NCBI RefSeq assembly: GCF_036884655.1
Contig: NC_088355.1
Location: forward strand, 22,546,501 to 22,610,500
Source of the DNA: Musa acuminata AAA Group
Taxonomy: Eukaryota; Streptophyta; Magnoliopsida; Zingiberales; Musaceae
Direction of reading: 5' to 3'
Length of the DNA stretch: 64,000 bases
Made by a program: the position numbers and the translations under genes. Below are positions 21,687 to 33,080 of this stretch, piece by piece (within the stretch, counting starts at the first letter, position 1; each line of letters starts with the position of its first letter). A model generated the notes under the pieces. That model was not told the DNA's origin, searched no databases, and saw only the letters and a list, made by a program, of their open reading frames with translations.

Positions 21687-22214
21687 TGTTGAATCTCGGA
21701 TTTTGATGATGAAGTCAATTGTCATTTGTTATCTAATCTATGTGTTGAGATAAGTGTGCAGGATTAACTACGATAAGAGTAAGACAAGCAGCAGGTGTTG
21801 CGCCGGAGTCAAGATCATGATCACGTTGGGAGTTCGAGAGTTCGACGGAAGTTTGGACGGTCGTCGGAGGTTCAGCGAGAACAGATCCGAGAAGTCCAAA
21901 AGCTTGCCAAGCGAAGCTCGTCGGAACTCGCCAAGTGGATCATCGCAAAGTCCAGGAGTATGCCGGATGTCCGCAGAAGGATCACCGAGGGTTATCGGTT
22001 GATCGACGGAAGTTGGCCGGAAACTCGCCGGAAGAAGCGATTGACGCATCGGAGCAAAGCTGCAGAAGTTGTCTTAGAGTTAATCGTAGTTAGCATGATG
22101 ATTAAGCATGAAAATGGGAGGTGATCCCATTAGCTTAATCTTGGGGCAATTGGGCCCCTGAAAAGATTCAAAGTGGGCCGAATGGAGTGAACCATTCGGA
22201 CCCTGATTGCACCA

Positions 22215-22800
22215 GGAGGTGCAACCGCCCCAGCCAGGAGGTGCAACCGCCTGGGCTGTGGGGTTGGGAGGTGCAACCGCCCCAGCCAGGAGGTGCAACC
22301 GCCAGGGCTGCGAGGCTGGGAGGTGCAACCGCTCCAGCCGAGAGGTGCAACCGCCCAGAGCTCAGTCTTCGAGCTAGACTGGGCGGTGCAACCTCCTCTG
22401 CCAAGAGGTAGCACCGCTAGAGCCCAAGTTTCGAGCTCTGCCAGGCGATGCAACCACCGAGCTCAGTCTTCGAGCTTTGGCAGAGAGGTGCATCAGCCTG
22501 AGCTCAGTCTGGAGCTCTGCTAGGTGATGCAATCACCGAGCTCAGTCTTCGAGCTTTGGCAGAGAGGTGGATCAGCCTGAGCTCAGCTTGGAGCTCTGCC
22601 AGGTGATGCAACCACCGAGCTCAGTTTCGAGCTCTGCTAGGTGATGCAATCACCAAGCTCAGTCTTCGAGCTCTGCCAGGTGATGCAACCATCGAGCTCA
22701 GTCTTCGAGCTCTGGCAGAGAGAAGCAATCGGCAGAGCTCAGTCTTCGAGCTCTGCCAGGCGGTGCCACCTCTCCAGTCGAGAGGTGCAACCGCCTGATC
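22215..22800. repeat. GC-rich palindromic array in SV3 3' LTR
   Basis: Same array as at 14459-15045 with a few substitutions between the two LTRs (for example CCAGGAGGTGC at 22234 versus CTAGGAGGTGC at 14479). Confidence 0.87.
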
Positions 22801-22864
22801 CCAGAATTCTGGGATTTGATCGATTTGATCGTTTTGAGCTCGGATTTTGAATTGGGTTGGGGCC

Positions 22865-22872
22865 TATAAATA
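22865..22872 (+). promoter_or_regulatory. TATA box of SV3 3' LTR
   Basis: TATAAATA in the same context as in the 5' LTR. Confidence 0.78.
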
Positions 22873-23514
22873 CCCCACCCATTCAGCACTGAAAAGATAT
22901 AGACCTACACCGAAATCTTGATCTTTTCTGTGATTCTAAGAGCTCAAAAGTGTTGTAAATCCTTTAAGTCTCCTCCTTCTGTTCTTCAAGTTTTCAATTG
23001 TAAAGTGAGGAGAGAAAGGTCTGTAAAGGTTGTCTCCTAAGCCTGTCAAAAGGAGAGAAACTGTAAGAGGGAAGTTTGGCCTTCGCCCATTGAAGGAAGG
23101 CACCTAGTTGACGTCGGCAACCTCATCGGTGGAGGAAGCCAAAAGTGGAGTAGGTCAAGGCTGACCGAACCACTCTAAATCTCTGGTTTGCGTTTATTTT
23201 CGAGCACTTTATCATTACTGCAAACCTCCCTCATCACTACTGCTCTCTGCGCTTTCACGAACAAGTTCTAAGTGCTGTTCTTCCAAATCTGCATTCAGAC
23301 GTAAATTCGTATTTTCATACATTACAGTTTACGTTTACGTTTGATTCTGTAGAACTGTTTTCCGAGCTTTTACGAACGAGCTTCTTTGCAGTTTACGCTT
23401 ACATTTTAATCCTATTAATAACTGCAATCTGTCCTCTACGATTTTACGAACGAGTTTCAACACTTAGATGTAAAACTGCATTCAGACGTAAATCGGCTTT
23501 CCTCGCTCAATCAT

Positions 23515-25303
23515 TCAGCCGACAAAACAAGTCCCTCCTGGACCCAAAATCGTCGTGCCTTGCCTTCTTTGATGAGCTGCATCAGGATAACTGCCTGGGG
23601 ATCACTATACAGTCCATCTCTGATTCGGGAAAGGAAGTTGGAGTGTAACTGACTTGCTTGGCCTCTGCCCTCCAGTTGTGCAGCATTCACGCATTCCACT
23701 TTCCGACTCAGCGCATCGGCCACGACATTCGCCTTCCCGGGCTTGTATTCCATTGCCATATCAAATTCAGCCAGGAAGTCCTGCCACCGTGCTTGCTTTG
23801 GGGAGAGCTTCTTCTGAGTTTGGAAATAACTCAGGGCGATGTTGTCTGTCCTCAGCACAAATCGCGACCCGAGAAGGTAGTGTCGCCAAACTCGTAGACA
23901 GTGAATCACTGCTGTCATCTCCTTCTCATGCACTGGATACCGCCTCTCGGTCTCGTTGAGTTTGCGGCTCTCGTAGGCCACCGGATGACCTTCCTGGATG
24001 AGTACTCCTCCAATAGCGAAGTCCGAAGCATCTGTGTGGACTTCAAAGGGCTCTCCATAGTTTGGAAATTTGAGCACTGGTTCTTCTAGGACAGCAGCTT
24101 TCAGGTCTTAGAATGTTATCTCACATTTGTCCGACCACTTCCAAGGCTGCTCCTTCTTCAGCAACTCCGTCAGTGGGGTTGCCCGCTTCGAATACCCGGC
24201 AATGAAGCGTCGATAGTAGTTGACGAAACCAAGGAAGGATCTCAACTCTGGCACCTTCTTTGGAGTTCGCCATTCCGCAACTGCTTGCACCTTCGACTTG
24301 TCCAACCGAATAGAGCCATCACCGATTCGATGCCCCAAGAATAGGATCTCAGTTTGAGCAAAGTAGCATTTCTCCCTTTTTACGAACAACGTGTTCTCCC
24401 TGAGAACCTTGAAAATCGTCCGAAGGTGCTTGACATGCTCCTCGAGCGTTTGGCTATAGACGACGATATCGTCTAAGTAGACGACCACGAACTTATCCAA
24501 ATACTCCTTGAATAGCTGGTTCATGAGAGTACAGAATGTGGCCGGAGCGTTGGTTAAGCCAAAAGGCATCACCAAGAACTCAAACGCTCCGTATCTGGTC
24601 ACACAAGTAGTCTTTGCTTCGTCGCCTTCAGCAATGCGCACCTGCCAATATCCCGACCGAAGGTCGAGTTTCGAGAAATACTTCGCCTTGCCCAATTGAT
24701 CGAACAAGTCTGCAATGAGCGGGATGGGATACTTGTTCTTCACTGTTACTTTGTTGAGGGCTCTGTAGTCGACGCATAATCGGAGACTCCCATCTTGTTT
24801 CTTCTGGAAGAGAACTGGAGCTCCAAAAGGTGCTTTTGAGCTGTGGATGAGACCACCGCTTAGCAGTTCACCTAACTGCTTTATGAGTTCTGCCAACTCT
24901 GGCGGGGGCATGCGGTAGGGTGGTCTCGCTGGAGGCTTCACTCCTGGCTCCAGCTCGATACTATGATCCACGCCTCTGCGTGGTGGAAGAGTCTTCGGCA
25001 ACTCGGGTGGCATAACGTCTTTGAACTCCTTCAGGACGTTTGCCACCACAGCAGGTTCTTGAATGGCCTCTTCGTTGAGTGGCTCTAGCTTCATAGCAGC
25101 CACGAATGTCAGTTCGCCCTTTCGCACCCCTTTCTTCAATTGTAATGCCGAAATATGTTGGGGCTCCTTGGTTCCTCTCCGAGAGACGGGAACCACACAA
25201 GGGTCATCGCCTCCCATCATACATAAGGAGTTCAAGAACGGCATCGGCACCAACTTCGCCGCGTGCATAAATTCCATTCCAAGAATCACTTGGAAGTCGT
25301 CCA
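23515..25303 (-). pseudogene. GD1 protease end, reverse transcriptase and RNase H
   Basis: Reads from 25303 leftwards: protease tail (DFQVILGMEFM), then the pre-RT linker, RT with [46 protein letters not shown] and the YLDD box (VVYLDDIVVYS), the thumb, and FLGFVNYYRRFI. A TAA at 24108-24110 (EITF-stop-DLKAAV) breaks the frame. RNase H follows in the same frame ([44 protein letters not shown]) and is cut at 23515 before the integrase zinc module. The rest of pol is open. Confidence 0.88.
25299..25303. repeat. Target site duplication of SV4, left copy
   Basis: GTCCA immediately left of the SV4 LTR start; the partner is at 33924-33928. Confidence 0.95.
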
Positions 25304-25427
25304 TGTTAGGATCGAGAGCACTAAGAGGGGGGGGGTGAATTAGTGCAGCGGAAATCTTACAGCGATTAAAAACCAAAAGCTGCGTTCGTTCAAAAACTAT
25401 TATGATGCAAAAGCAAATTCTCAATTT

Positions 25428-25690
25428 GTATCTAAGTGCAGTTTGCGTCTAAGCGCAGATTGCGTCTAAGCGCAGTTTTGCGTCTAAGCGCAGTTTACGT
25501 CTAAACTCAGAATTACGTCTAAACGTAGATTTACGTCTAAACGCAGATTTACGTCTAAACGTAGTTTTACGTCTAAACGCAGATTTACGTCTAAACTCAG
25601 ATTTACATCTTAAACTCAGATTTACGTCTAAACGCAGATTTACGTCTAAACGCAGTTTTACGTCTAGACGCAGATTTACGTCTAAACTTT
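25428..25690. repeat. 18-bp minisatellite in SV4 3' LTR
   Basis: About 14 units of TTTACGTCTAAACGCAGA type (reverse complement of the SV3 units). One unit has an extra T (CATCTTAAACTC near 25605), which breaks the reading frame through the array; the same irregularity recurs at about 31625 in the 5' LTR. Confidence 0.88.
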
Positions 25691-26393
25691 GAAACTTGTT
25701 TGTATACTCGCAGAAGGCAGTATGCAGTTGAAATCAAGACGTAAACGTGAACTGAAATCTGATGATTGAGCGAGGAAAGCCGATTTACGTCTGAATGCAG
25801 TTTTACGTCTAAATGCTGAAACTCGTTCGTAAAATCGTAGAGGAAAGTTTGCAGTTATCAATAGGATCAAAATGTAAGTGTAAACTGCAAAGAAGCTCGT
25901 TCGTAAAAGCACGGAAGACAGTTCTGCAGAATCAAACGTAAACGTAAACAGTAATGTATGAAAATACGAATTTACGTCTGAATGCAGATTCGGAAGAACA
26001 GCACTTAGAACTTGTTCGTGAAAGCGCAGAGAGCAGTAGCAATGAAGGAGGTTTGCAGTAATGATAAAGTGCTCGAAAATAAACGCAAACCAGAGATTTA
26101 GAGTGGTTCGGTCAGCCTTGACCTACTCCACTTTTGGCTTCCTCCACCGACGAGGTTGCCGACGTCAACTAGGTGCCTTCCTTCAATGGGCGAAGGCTAA
26201 CTGCCCTTTTATAGTTTCTCTCCTTTTGACAGGCTCAGGAGACAACCTTTACAGATCCTTTCTCTCCTCTCAAAACTTGAAGAACAGAAGGAGGAGAACT
26301 TTAGGACTTTACACAAATTTGAGCTCTTAGAATCACTGAAAAGATCAAGAATTCGGTGTGGATCTGTCTCTTTTCAGTGCTGAATGGGTGGGG

Positions 26394-26401
26394 TATTTAT
26401 A
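26394..26401 (-). promoter_or_regulatory. TATA box of SV4 3' LTR
   Basis: Plus strand TATTTATA in GGGTGGGGTATTTATAGG, i.e. TATAAATA on the element strand. Confidence 0.78.
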
Positions 26402-26474
26402 GGCCCCAACCCAATTCAAAATCCGAGCTCAAAACGATCAAATCGATCAAATCCCAGAATTCTGGGATCAGGCG

Positions 26475-27060
26475 GTTGCACCTCTCGACTGGAGAGGTGG
26501 CACCGCCTGGCAGAGCTCGAAGACTGAGCTCTGCCGATTGCTTCTCTCTGCCAGAGCTCGAAGACTGAGCTCGATGGTTGCATCACCTGGCAGAGCTCGA
26601 AGACTGAGCTTGGTGATTGCATCACCTGGCAGAGCTCGAAACTGAGCTCGGTGGTTGCATCACCTGGCAGAGCTCCAAGCTGAGCTCAGGCTGATCCACC
26701 TCTCTGCCAGAGCTCGAAGACTGAGCTCGGTGATTGCATCACCTGGCAGAGCTCGAGACTGAGCTCAGGCTGATGCACCTCTCTGCCAGAGCTCGAAGAC
26801 TGAGCTCGGTGGTTGCATCGCCTGGCAGAGCTCGAAACTTGAGCTCTGGCGGTGCTACCTCTTGGCAGAGGAGGTTGCACCGCCCAGTCTAGCTCGAAGA
26901 CTGAGCTCTAGGCGGTTGCACCTCTCGGCTGGGGCGGTTGCACCTCCCAGCCTCGCAGCCCTGGCGGTTGCACCTCCTAGCTGGGGCGGTTGCACCTCCC
27001 AACCCCACAGCCCAGGCGGTTGCACCTCCTGGTTGGGGCGGTTGCACCTCCTGGTGCAAT
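26475..27060. repeat. GC-rich palindromic array in SV4 3' LTR
   Basis: Units of CAGAGCTCGAAGACTGAGCTC type followed by GGCGGTTGCACCTCC-type units. Order and variants correspond to the SV3 array read in reverse. Confidence 0.87.
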
Positions 27061-27904
27061 CAGGGTCCGAATGGTTCACTCCATTCGGCCCACTTTGAAT
27101 CTTTTCAGGGGCCCAATTGCCCCAAGATTAAGCTAATGGGATCACCTCCCATTTTCATGCTTAATCATCATGCTAACTACGATTAACTCTAAGACAACTT
27201 CTGCAGCTTTGCTCCGATGCGTCAATCGCTTCTTCCGGCGAGTTTCCGGCCAACTTCCGTCGATCAACCGATAACCCTCGGTGATCCTTCTGCGGACATC
27301 CGGCATACTCCTGGACTTTGCGACGATCCACTTGGCGAGTTCCGACGAGCTTCGCTTGGCAAGCTTCTGGACTTCTCGGATCTGTTCTCGCTGAACCTCC
27401 GACGACCGTTCGAACTTCCGTTGAACTCTCGAACTCCCAACGTGATCATGATCTTGACTCCGGCGCAACACCTGCTGCTTGTCTTACTCTTATCGTAGTT
27501 AATCCTGCACAACAAAACTTCGATCGAGACAATTAATCCTAAGCAATTAACCAAGTTGTCCGACATGTCATTGGTCCCTCGACGCTTCGTCCGATTCTTC
27601 GGCGCATCGTCCTCTCGTGCAGCCTATTGCCCAATCGGCCAGTTGACTCCGCAACTCCGATATCCTTGGCACAATACCCGCTCTTCTTGGCCCGATGCCC
27701 GAGTCCACGGCCCGAAGCCTTCTGTCGATACGCCGACCGATCCACCGGCCCGACGTCCAATCTTCTGACATGTTCCTTCGGCACAACATGATTTTCCTGC
27801 TTTAATTGTCTCATCCTGATCGAAGCATCCTGCGTCACTCAAAACGCAGATTAAATCATAAACATATATCAAGTAGTTTCATCATCAAAATACGAGATTC
27901 AACA

Positions 27905-27920
27905 ATCTCCCCCTTTTTGA
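27905..27920 (-). promoter_or_regulatory. Polypurine tract of SV4
   Basis: Plus strand ATCTCCCCCTTTTTGATG next to the LTR start. Confidence 0.88.
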
Positions 27921-30322
27921 TGATGATAACCACTTGATGACGGAGTTGAACTTAACTCCCGGAGTTTAAACAAACTCCCCCTATCAATATGCCATATTGA
28001 TAGAACCTTGAATTCAAACTGAATTCAAGTCATTGCAATATTCATCATGAATACTTGCAACACGTCAACATGAACTTATGCATAAACTTATGCATCACAT
28101 GTCATGTCATCAACATACTTCTCCCCCTTTGTCATCAACAAAAAGGAGAAGTACTACAATCAAGTGTTTGTGTGTGATATTGGTTCAACTCTTTGCATGA
28201 AAATCATAATATTAAGTTTTATCATCATGCAATCTTGGAGCTAGAAGATTTAGCAAGTGTTACATCATGCTTAGAACATTCATGCTATCAAGTTTTAGAT
28301 ATGCAAGTTTTATAGCATATAAGATAGCACATTTTCTTCTTTTGAGATAGCAACTTTTTGCTTCTCTTTAGACCAACAAGCTAGCAATTTTTATGATGTA
28401 CAAGTTTCACAATACATAAGCTAGCAAAAATTTCGAAAGCAGATGCAAGATAAATTTCTTGTGTAAGCTCATGATTCTTGCTTCCTATTGCAATGTGCAA
28501 ATTGCAAGTTTTGCTTCTTGAGATATTCAAGATAGTGATGTTCAAGAAGACAATTTTTCTTCTTGAAATAAGCAAGTTAGCAATCTTTGCTTCTTAAAAT
28601 AGGTAAGCTCGCAATCAAGTTTTTGCATCTTCTTGACTTGTACAAGCTAGCTATCTCCCCCTTTGTCATTGTAAAAATGAAAGAGAGAATACAGTTTTGT
28701 AGTTCTCTTTTCCTTTTAGAACGATTTCAAAATCATGACAAATGATGGATAATCAAGTTATGAATGTCAAGACAATTTTTCATCATGAATATTTTATCAT
28801 TGCATGCATCATTATCATAAGTTGAAGTATTACATGCATGATATCGTATCATCATTCATAATTACATTAATGTTTCATATCATGATGGTATCAATTTTGT
28901 CAAATTATATCCTACCATGCATGATCAAAACTTCTCCCCATTTTATCATTGAAAACAAGAAGAAAGTAGGGGGTAGAGCATAAAAGTGTTAAATATTTCA
29001 ATCATTTCAAGGCATTTATATCATAGATCAAGTCATGATTCGTAATTCATCATAAAGCAGATTAGTTTTCAATCATCACATAATGCATTTAAGGAATTTT
29101 TGAAACATAGGAGAATGATTAAATTAAGCATACAATGTTTCAATCCAATTCAAGTCATGAATATCAATGCTTTCATATTGTGAGTATCAATTCATGAATA
29201 CCATAAGATATTATTTGTGACTTTAATTTTGCAAGATCAAGATTATGATTTAGATAAAACTTATTCAAATTAAATCATTAACTTGAAGTTTATAATCAAG
29301 TCATTAAAATTAATTTCGAGATTCATAAAATATCATGAAATCATTAATCTCGATCAAATGGGAAAGGCATTTTTTAAGAGATTCCTTTTCATCTAAGCAT
29401 GCCTTAGTTTTTATATGCCAAATTGAGATAAGCATAAGGCAAAGAAATCTTGTATTCAAGGCTCATGATTCATTTGAAAAGATATAGTACAAAGAGCAAC
29501 TTGAAACATTCTTATCAAAGATCACATTTTAAAATATTCCAAGTTTCAAGATATCAATATGACACTTCATTGAATTGCATTTCATTTGAAGAAACCCTTT
29601 TTGATAAATGTAGGGAGCATAATGAACGATCTTGATTTATAAAGAGCTTCATGTTATAATTATCAAGATCATGATTATGATTATTCTCTTTAGCAAAGAA
29701 TCACAAAAGCACTTCATTTTTGCATAAGAAATCTCATTGTATTATGATTTATAAATTCTTTTTCTGCACATGAATCATAGGAGATATGAATGTGAAACAA
29801 ATCTTTGCAAGCAAAAACACTATCATTCATATTTCAAGATGGAGTTTATAAGCATGAATCATTTCATCAAATCCATTTTAGAAAAATATTTTTCATAAGT
29901 GTATGAGAAAATCTGATTGTTAGGATACCAATTGTTAAGTGAATCCGGAAATGAAATTAACACTTTCATATCTTCAAACATGATTTTTGCTATAGATCTT
30001 GAAATTAAGTCAAGAAGATCAAACAAGCTCATGATCATGGATAACTTAAAATCACATGCATAAGATTTAATAACCATTTCATATTACATCTTTATGCATT
30101 ACTTTAAATCAAACGTGATTTCATTCAACAATGTTAATGAAACATGATACACATTATTACTTCTTAACCATGATCAAAATCATTTTGTTTGTTTATCATA
30201 AAATATGCAATATTATTTTCGAAATTATCAGCATGATCATAATTTTTGTATTTTTATTTTTAAACATGTAATTTTCAAGAAAATTAATTCTAAACTAAAA
30301 AAGAAAATATATCATGAAAGCA
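27921..30322 (-). other. SV4 non-coding internal region
   Basis: 2.4 kb, strongly AT-rich, with no ORF beyond short chance ones. It holds the second polypurine tract (TTCTCCCCCTTTGTCATCAAC at about 28121-28141), another CTCCCCCTTTGTCATTG copy at about 28656-28672, a degenerate repeat region, and the primer-site-like 14-mer at about 29925-29938. Part of it (about 29770-29970) matches the post-pol spacer of SV2 (about 4975-5150), so pol has been deleted between this spacer and gag. Confidence 0.8.
28230..28640. repeat. Degenerate AAGCTAGCAA/CTTCTTGAGAT repeats (SV4 spacer)
   Basis: Irregular units combining GCAAGTT-AGCAA and TTTTGCTTCTTGAGATA, spaced about 25-40 bp. Low-complexity sequence with no coding potential. 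Confidence 0.65.
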
Positions 30323-31234
30323 TCAAGTAATTTCAAAATAAACCAAAGGCATTTTAATTACCTCAATGTCGTAGGCTATTAAGGCGTAGTTTGCCGCCTC
30401 GCTTTTGTTGACTTTCTCGTCTTCAGATGAGCTCGATTCATCCCAATTTTTGTTCTTCTTCTTGCGTTTAAAGCAAGTAGTTCCATTCTTTTTGCTTTTT
30501 AATTTTCGTTTCATTTGTAGTTTAAGTTCACCATCACTTGAGCTTATGCTCGAGTGGTCTTCAAATGTTCTATGTCCCAAATCCTTCCTGTTCTTTGGAA
30601 GGTGGTTCTCAAGTTCTTCACGTGCATTGCACGTCATTTCATATGTGATCAATGAACCAATTAGTTCTTCAAGTGGAAAATGGTTCAAGTTTTTCGATTC
30701 TTGAATAGCAGTTACTTTTGAATCCCAAGTTTTAGAAAGTGAGCGCAAAACTTTGTTAACGAGTTCAAAATCCGAAAAGCTTTTACCAAGTGATTTTAAA
30801 CCATTTACGACATCCGTAAAACGGGTGTACATATCAACAACGGTTTCGCTTGGTTTCATATGAAAAAGCTCGAAATCAAGCAGTAGAATATTAACTTTCG
30901 AGTCTTTGACTCTACTAGTTCCCTCGTGCGTGATTTCAAGAGTGCGCCAAATATCGAAAGCCGTTTCACACGTAGAAATCCGATTGAACTCATTTTTGTC
31001 CAATGCGCAAAATAAGGCATTCATAGCCTTTGCGTTTAAAGAAAAATTCTTCTTCTCCAAAACCGACCATTCGTTCATCGGTTTGGAGGGAAGTTGAAAA
31101 CCGTTTTCAATGATATTCCATAAATCCAGATTTAGAGAAATTAAGAAAACTCTCATTCGAGTTTTCCAATAAGTGTAGTCCAATCCGTTAAAGAACGGTG
31201 GACGAAAGACCGAACAGCCCTCTTGAAAAGTCAT
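30323..31234 (-). CDS. gag: Shortened Sirevirus Gag (SV4)
   Basis: 303 aa, ATG at 31234, 36 bp from the primer site, stop at 30323. The N-terminal two thirds align with SV3 Gag (FNGLDYTYWKTRMRVFLIS, LNAKAMNALFCALDKNEFNR, then EELIGSLITYEMTCNA), the part that carries the capsid-like gag core. After a Lys-rich basic segment (LKLQMKRKLKSKKNG, CFKRKKKNKN) it reaches WDESSSSEDEK, which corresponds to the sequence after the first zinc knuckle of SV3. The knuckle itself is missing, and so is the C-terminal half with the second knuckle. The end (VIKMPLVYFEIT) is read-through into spacer sequence. No stop or frameshift. RNA binding, if any, would rely on the basic patch. Confidence 0.88.
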   Translation of the reverse strand: MTFQEGCSVFRPPFFNGLDYTYWKTRMRVFLISLNLDLWNIIENGFQLPSKPMNEWSVLEKKNFSLNAKAMNALFCALDKNEFNRISTCETAFDIWRTLEITHEGTSRVKDSKVNILLLDFELFHMKPSETVVDMYTRFTDVVNGLKSLGKSFSDFELVNKVLRSLSKTWDSKVTAIQESKNLNHFPLEELIGSLITYEMTCNAREELENHLPKNRKDLGHRTFEDHSSISSSDGELKLQMKRKLKSKKNGTTCFKRKKKNKNWDESSSSEDEKVNKSEAANYALIAYDIEVIKMPLVYFEIT

Positions 31235-31270
31235 TTCTCTCGGGTGTAAATCCGAAATGAGAAATACCCC

Positions 31271-31284
31271 GCTCTGATACCAAT
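31271..31284 (-). promoter_or_regulatory. tRNA-Met primer binding site of SV4
   Basis: Plus strand GCTCTGATACCAAT next to the LTR end; sense strand ATTGGTATCAGAGC. Confidence 0.92.
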
Positions 31285-31409
31285 TGTTAGGATCGAGAGC
31301 ACTAAGAGGGGGGGGGGGTGAATTAGTGCAGCGGAAATCTTACAGCGATTAAAAACCAAAAGCTGCGTTCGTTCAAAAACTATTATGATGCAAAAGCAAA
31401 TTCTCAGTT

Positions 31410-31705
31410 TGTATCTAAGTGCAGTTTGCGTCTAAGCGCAGATTGCGTCTAAGCGCAGTTTTGCGTCTAAGCGCAGTTTACGTCTAAACTCAGATTTACG
31501 TCTAAACGCAGTTTTACGTCTAAACGCAGATTTACGTCTAAACGTAGATTTACGTCTAAACGCAGATTTACGTCTAAACGCAGTTTTACGTCTAAACGCA
31601 GATTTACGTCAAAACTCAGATTTACGTCTTAAACTCAGATTTACGTCTAAACGCAGATTTACGTCTAAACGCAGTTTTACGTCTAGACGTAGATTTACGT
31701 CTAAA
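31410..31705. repeat. 18-bp minisatellite in SV4 5' LTR
   Basis: About 16 units, roughly two more than in the 3' LTR, with small unit-order differences (for example an extra ACGCAGTTTTACGTCTAA unit near 31505). The copy number has drifted since insertion or during reverse transcription. Confidence 0.86.
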
Positions 31706-32412
31706 CTTTGAAACTTGTTTGTATACTCGTAGAAGGCAGTATGCAGTTGAAATCAAGACGTAAACGTGAACTGAAATCTGATGATTGAGCGAGGAAAGTC
31801 GATTTACGTCTGAATGCAGTTTTACGTCTAAATGCTGAAACTCGTTCGTAAAATCGTAGAGGAAAGTTTGCAGTTATCAATAGGATCAAAATGTAAGTGT
31901 AAACTGCAAAGAAGCTCGTTCGTAAAAGCACGGAAGACAGTTCTGCAGAATCAAACGTAAACGTAAACAGTAATGTATGAAAATACGAATTTACGTCTGA
32001 ATGCAGATTCGGAAGAACAGCACTTAGAACTTGTTCGTGAAAGCGCAGAGAGCAGTAGCAATGAAGGAGGTTTGCAGTAATGATAAAGTGCTCGAAAATA
32101 AACGCAAACCAGAGATTTAGAGTGGTTCGGTCAGCCTTGACCTACTCCACTTTTGGCTTCCTCCACCGACGAGGTTGCCGACGTCAACTAGGTGCCTTCC
32201 TTCAATGGGCGAAGGCTAACTGCCCTTTTACAGTTTCTCTCCTTTTGACAGGCTCAGGAGACAACCTTTACAGATCCTTTCTCTCCTCTCAAAACTTGAA
32301 GAACAGAAGGAGGAGAACTTTAGGACTTTACACAAATTTGAGCTCTTAGAATCACTGAAAAGATCAAGAATTCGGTGTGGATCTGTCTCATTTCAGTGCT
32401 GAATGGGTGGGG

Positions 32413-32420
32413 TATTTATA
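32413..32420 (-). promoter_or_regulatory. TATA box of SV4 5' LTR
   Basis: TATTTATA on the plus strand, same context as at 26394. This one would drive transcription of the element toward lower coordinates. Confidence 0.8.
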
Positions 32421-32489
32421 GGCCCCAACCCAATTCAAAATCCGAGCTCAAAACGATCAAATCGATCAAATCCCAGAATTCTGGGATCA

Positions 32490-33080
32490 GGCGGTTGCAC
32501 CTCTCGACTGGAGAGGTGGCACCGCCTGGCAGAGCTCGAAGACTGAGCTCTGCCGATTGTTTCTCTCTGCTAGAGCTCGAAGACTGAGCTCGATGGTTGC
32601 ATCACCTGGCAGAGCTCGAAGACTGAGCTTGGTGATTGCATCACCTGGCAGAGCTCGAAACTGAGCTCGGTGGTTGCATCACCTGGCAGAGCTCCAAGCT
32701 GAGCTCAGGCTGATCCACCTCTCTGCCAGAGCTCGAAGACTGAGCTCGGTGATTGCATCACCTGGCAGAGCTCGAGACTGAGCTCAGGCTGATGCACCTC
32801 TCTGCCAGAGCTCGAAGACTGAGCTCGGTGGTTGCATCGCCTGGCAGAGCTCGAAACTTGAGCTCTGGCGGTGCTACCTCTTGGCAGAGGAGGTTGCACC
32901 GCCCAGTCTAGCTCGAAGACTGAGCTCTGGGCGGTTGCACCTCTCGGCTGGGGCGGTTGCACCTCCCAGCCTCGCAGCCCTGGCGGTTGCACCTCCTAGC
33001 TGGGGCGGTTGCACCTCCCAACCCCACAGCCCAGGCGGTTGCACCTCCTGGCTGGGGCGGTTGCACCTCCTGGTGCAATC
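32490..33080. repeat. GC-rich palindromic array in SV4 5' LTR
   Basis: Counterpart of 26475-27060 with scattered single-base differences (for example TTTCTCTCTGCTAGAGC at about 32559 versus CTTCTCTCTGCCAGAGC). Confidence 0.86.

Larger units (their letters stand above)
13932..23514 (+). mobile_element. Sirevirus, nearly complete (SV3)
   Basis: Plus-strand Ty1/copia element: 5' LTR 13932-16202, PBS, gag 16253-17836, pol 17837-20887, 3' spacer, PPT, and a 3' LTR from 21687 truncated at 23514. It inserted into the gag of TK2. There is no env-like ORF between pol and PPT. The target duplication cannot be checked because the right end is missing. The LTRs are very alike where both exist, with a few substitutions (for example around 14098-14110 versus 21850-21865), so the insertion is fairly recent compared with TK2. 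Confidence 0.93.
21687..23514 (+). repeat. SV3 3' LTR, truncated
   Basis: 1828 bp matching 13932-15772 of the 5' LTR, including the U3, the palindromic array (22215-22800) and the TATA box (22865-22872). It stops at CGCTCAATCAT (about 23514), just before the 18-bp array. The last ~430 bp are missing and the next base belongs to the GD1 chromovirus. Confidence 0.9.
25304..27904 (-). repeat. SV4 3' LTR, complete
   Basis: 2601 bp, from TGTTAGGATCG (25304, LTR end) to GATTCAACA (27904, LTR start). From left: G tract, 18-bp array, TATA box (26394), palindromic array, U3. Its first ~400 bp of U3 (27509-27904) match SV5, while 27060-27496 match the SV3 LTR, so the LTR is mosaic. Confidence 0.93.

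Noticed and set aside
25428..25690. CRISPR-like regular repeats
   Set aside because: The 18-bp units are directly tandem with no unique spacers, lie within an LTR of a plant retrotransposon, and no cas gene is near.
27539..27872. Minus-strand ORFs (73-99 aa) repeated at 33558-33891, 38116-38449 and 44282-44615
   Set aside because: They recur only because the LTR U3 start is repeated four times. Overlapping frames are open in the same GC-richer stretch with equal quality, so coding is not supported.
28160..30300. Small ORFs (60-72 aa) in the SV4 spacer as a novel accessory gene
   Set aside because: They are not conserved at the same length and frame in the SV5 spacer apart from one 64-aa frame (28575-28381 and 39318-39124). 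That frame lies in low-complexity repeats and has no coding features.
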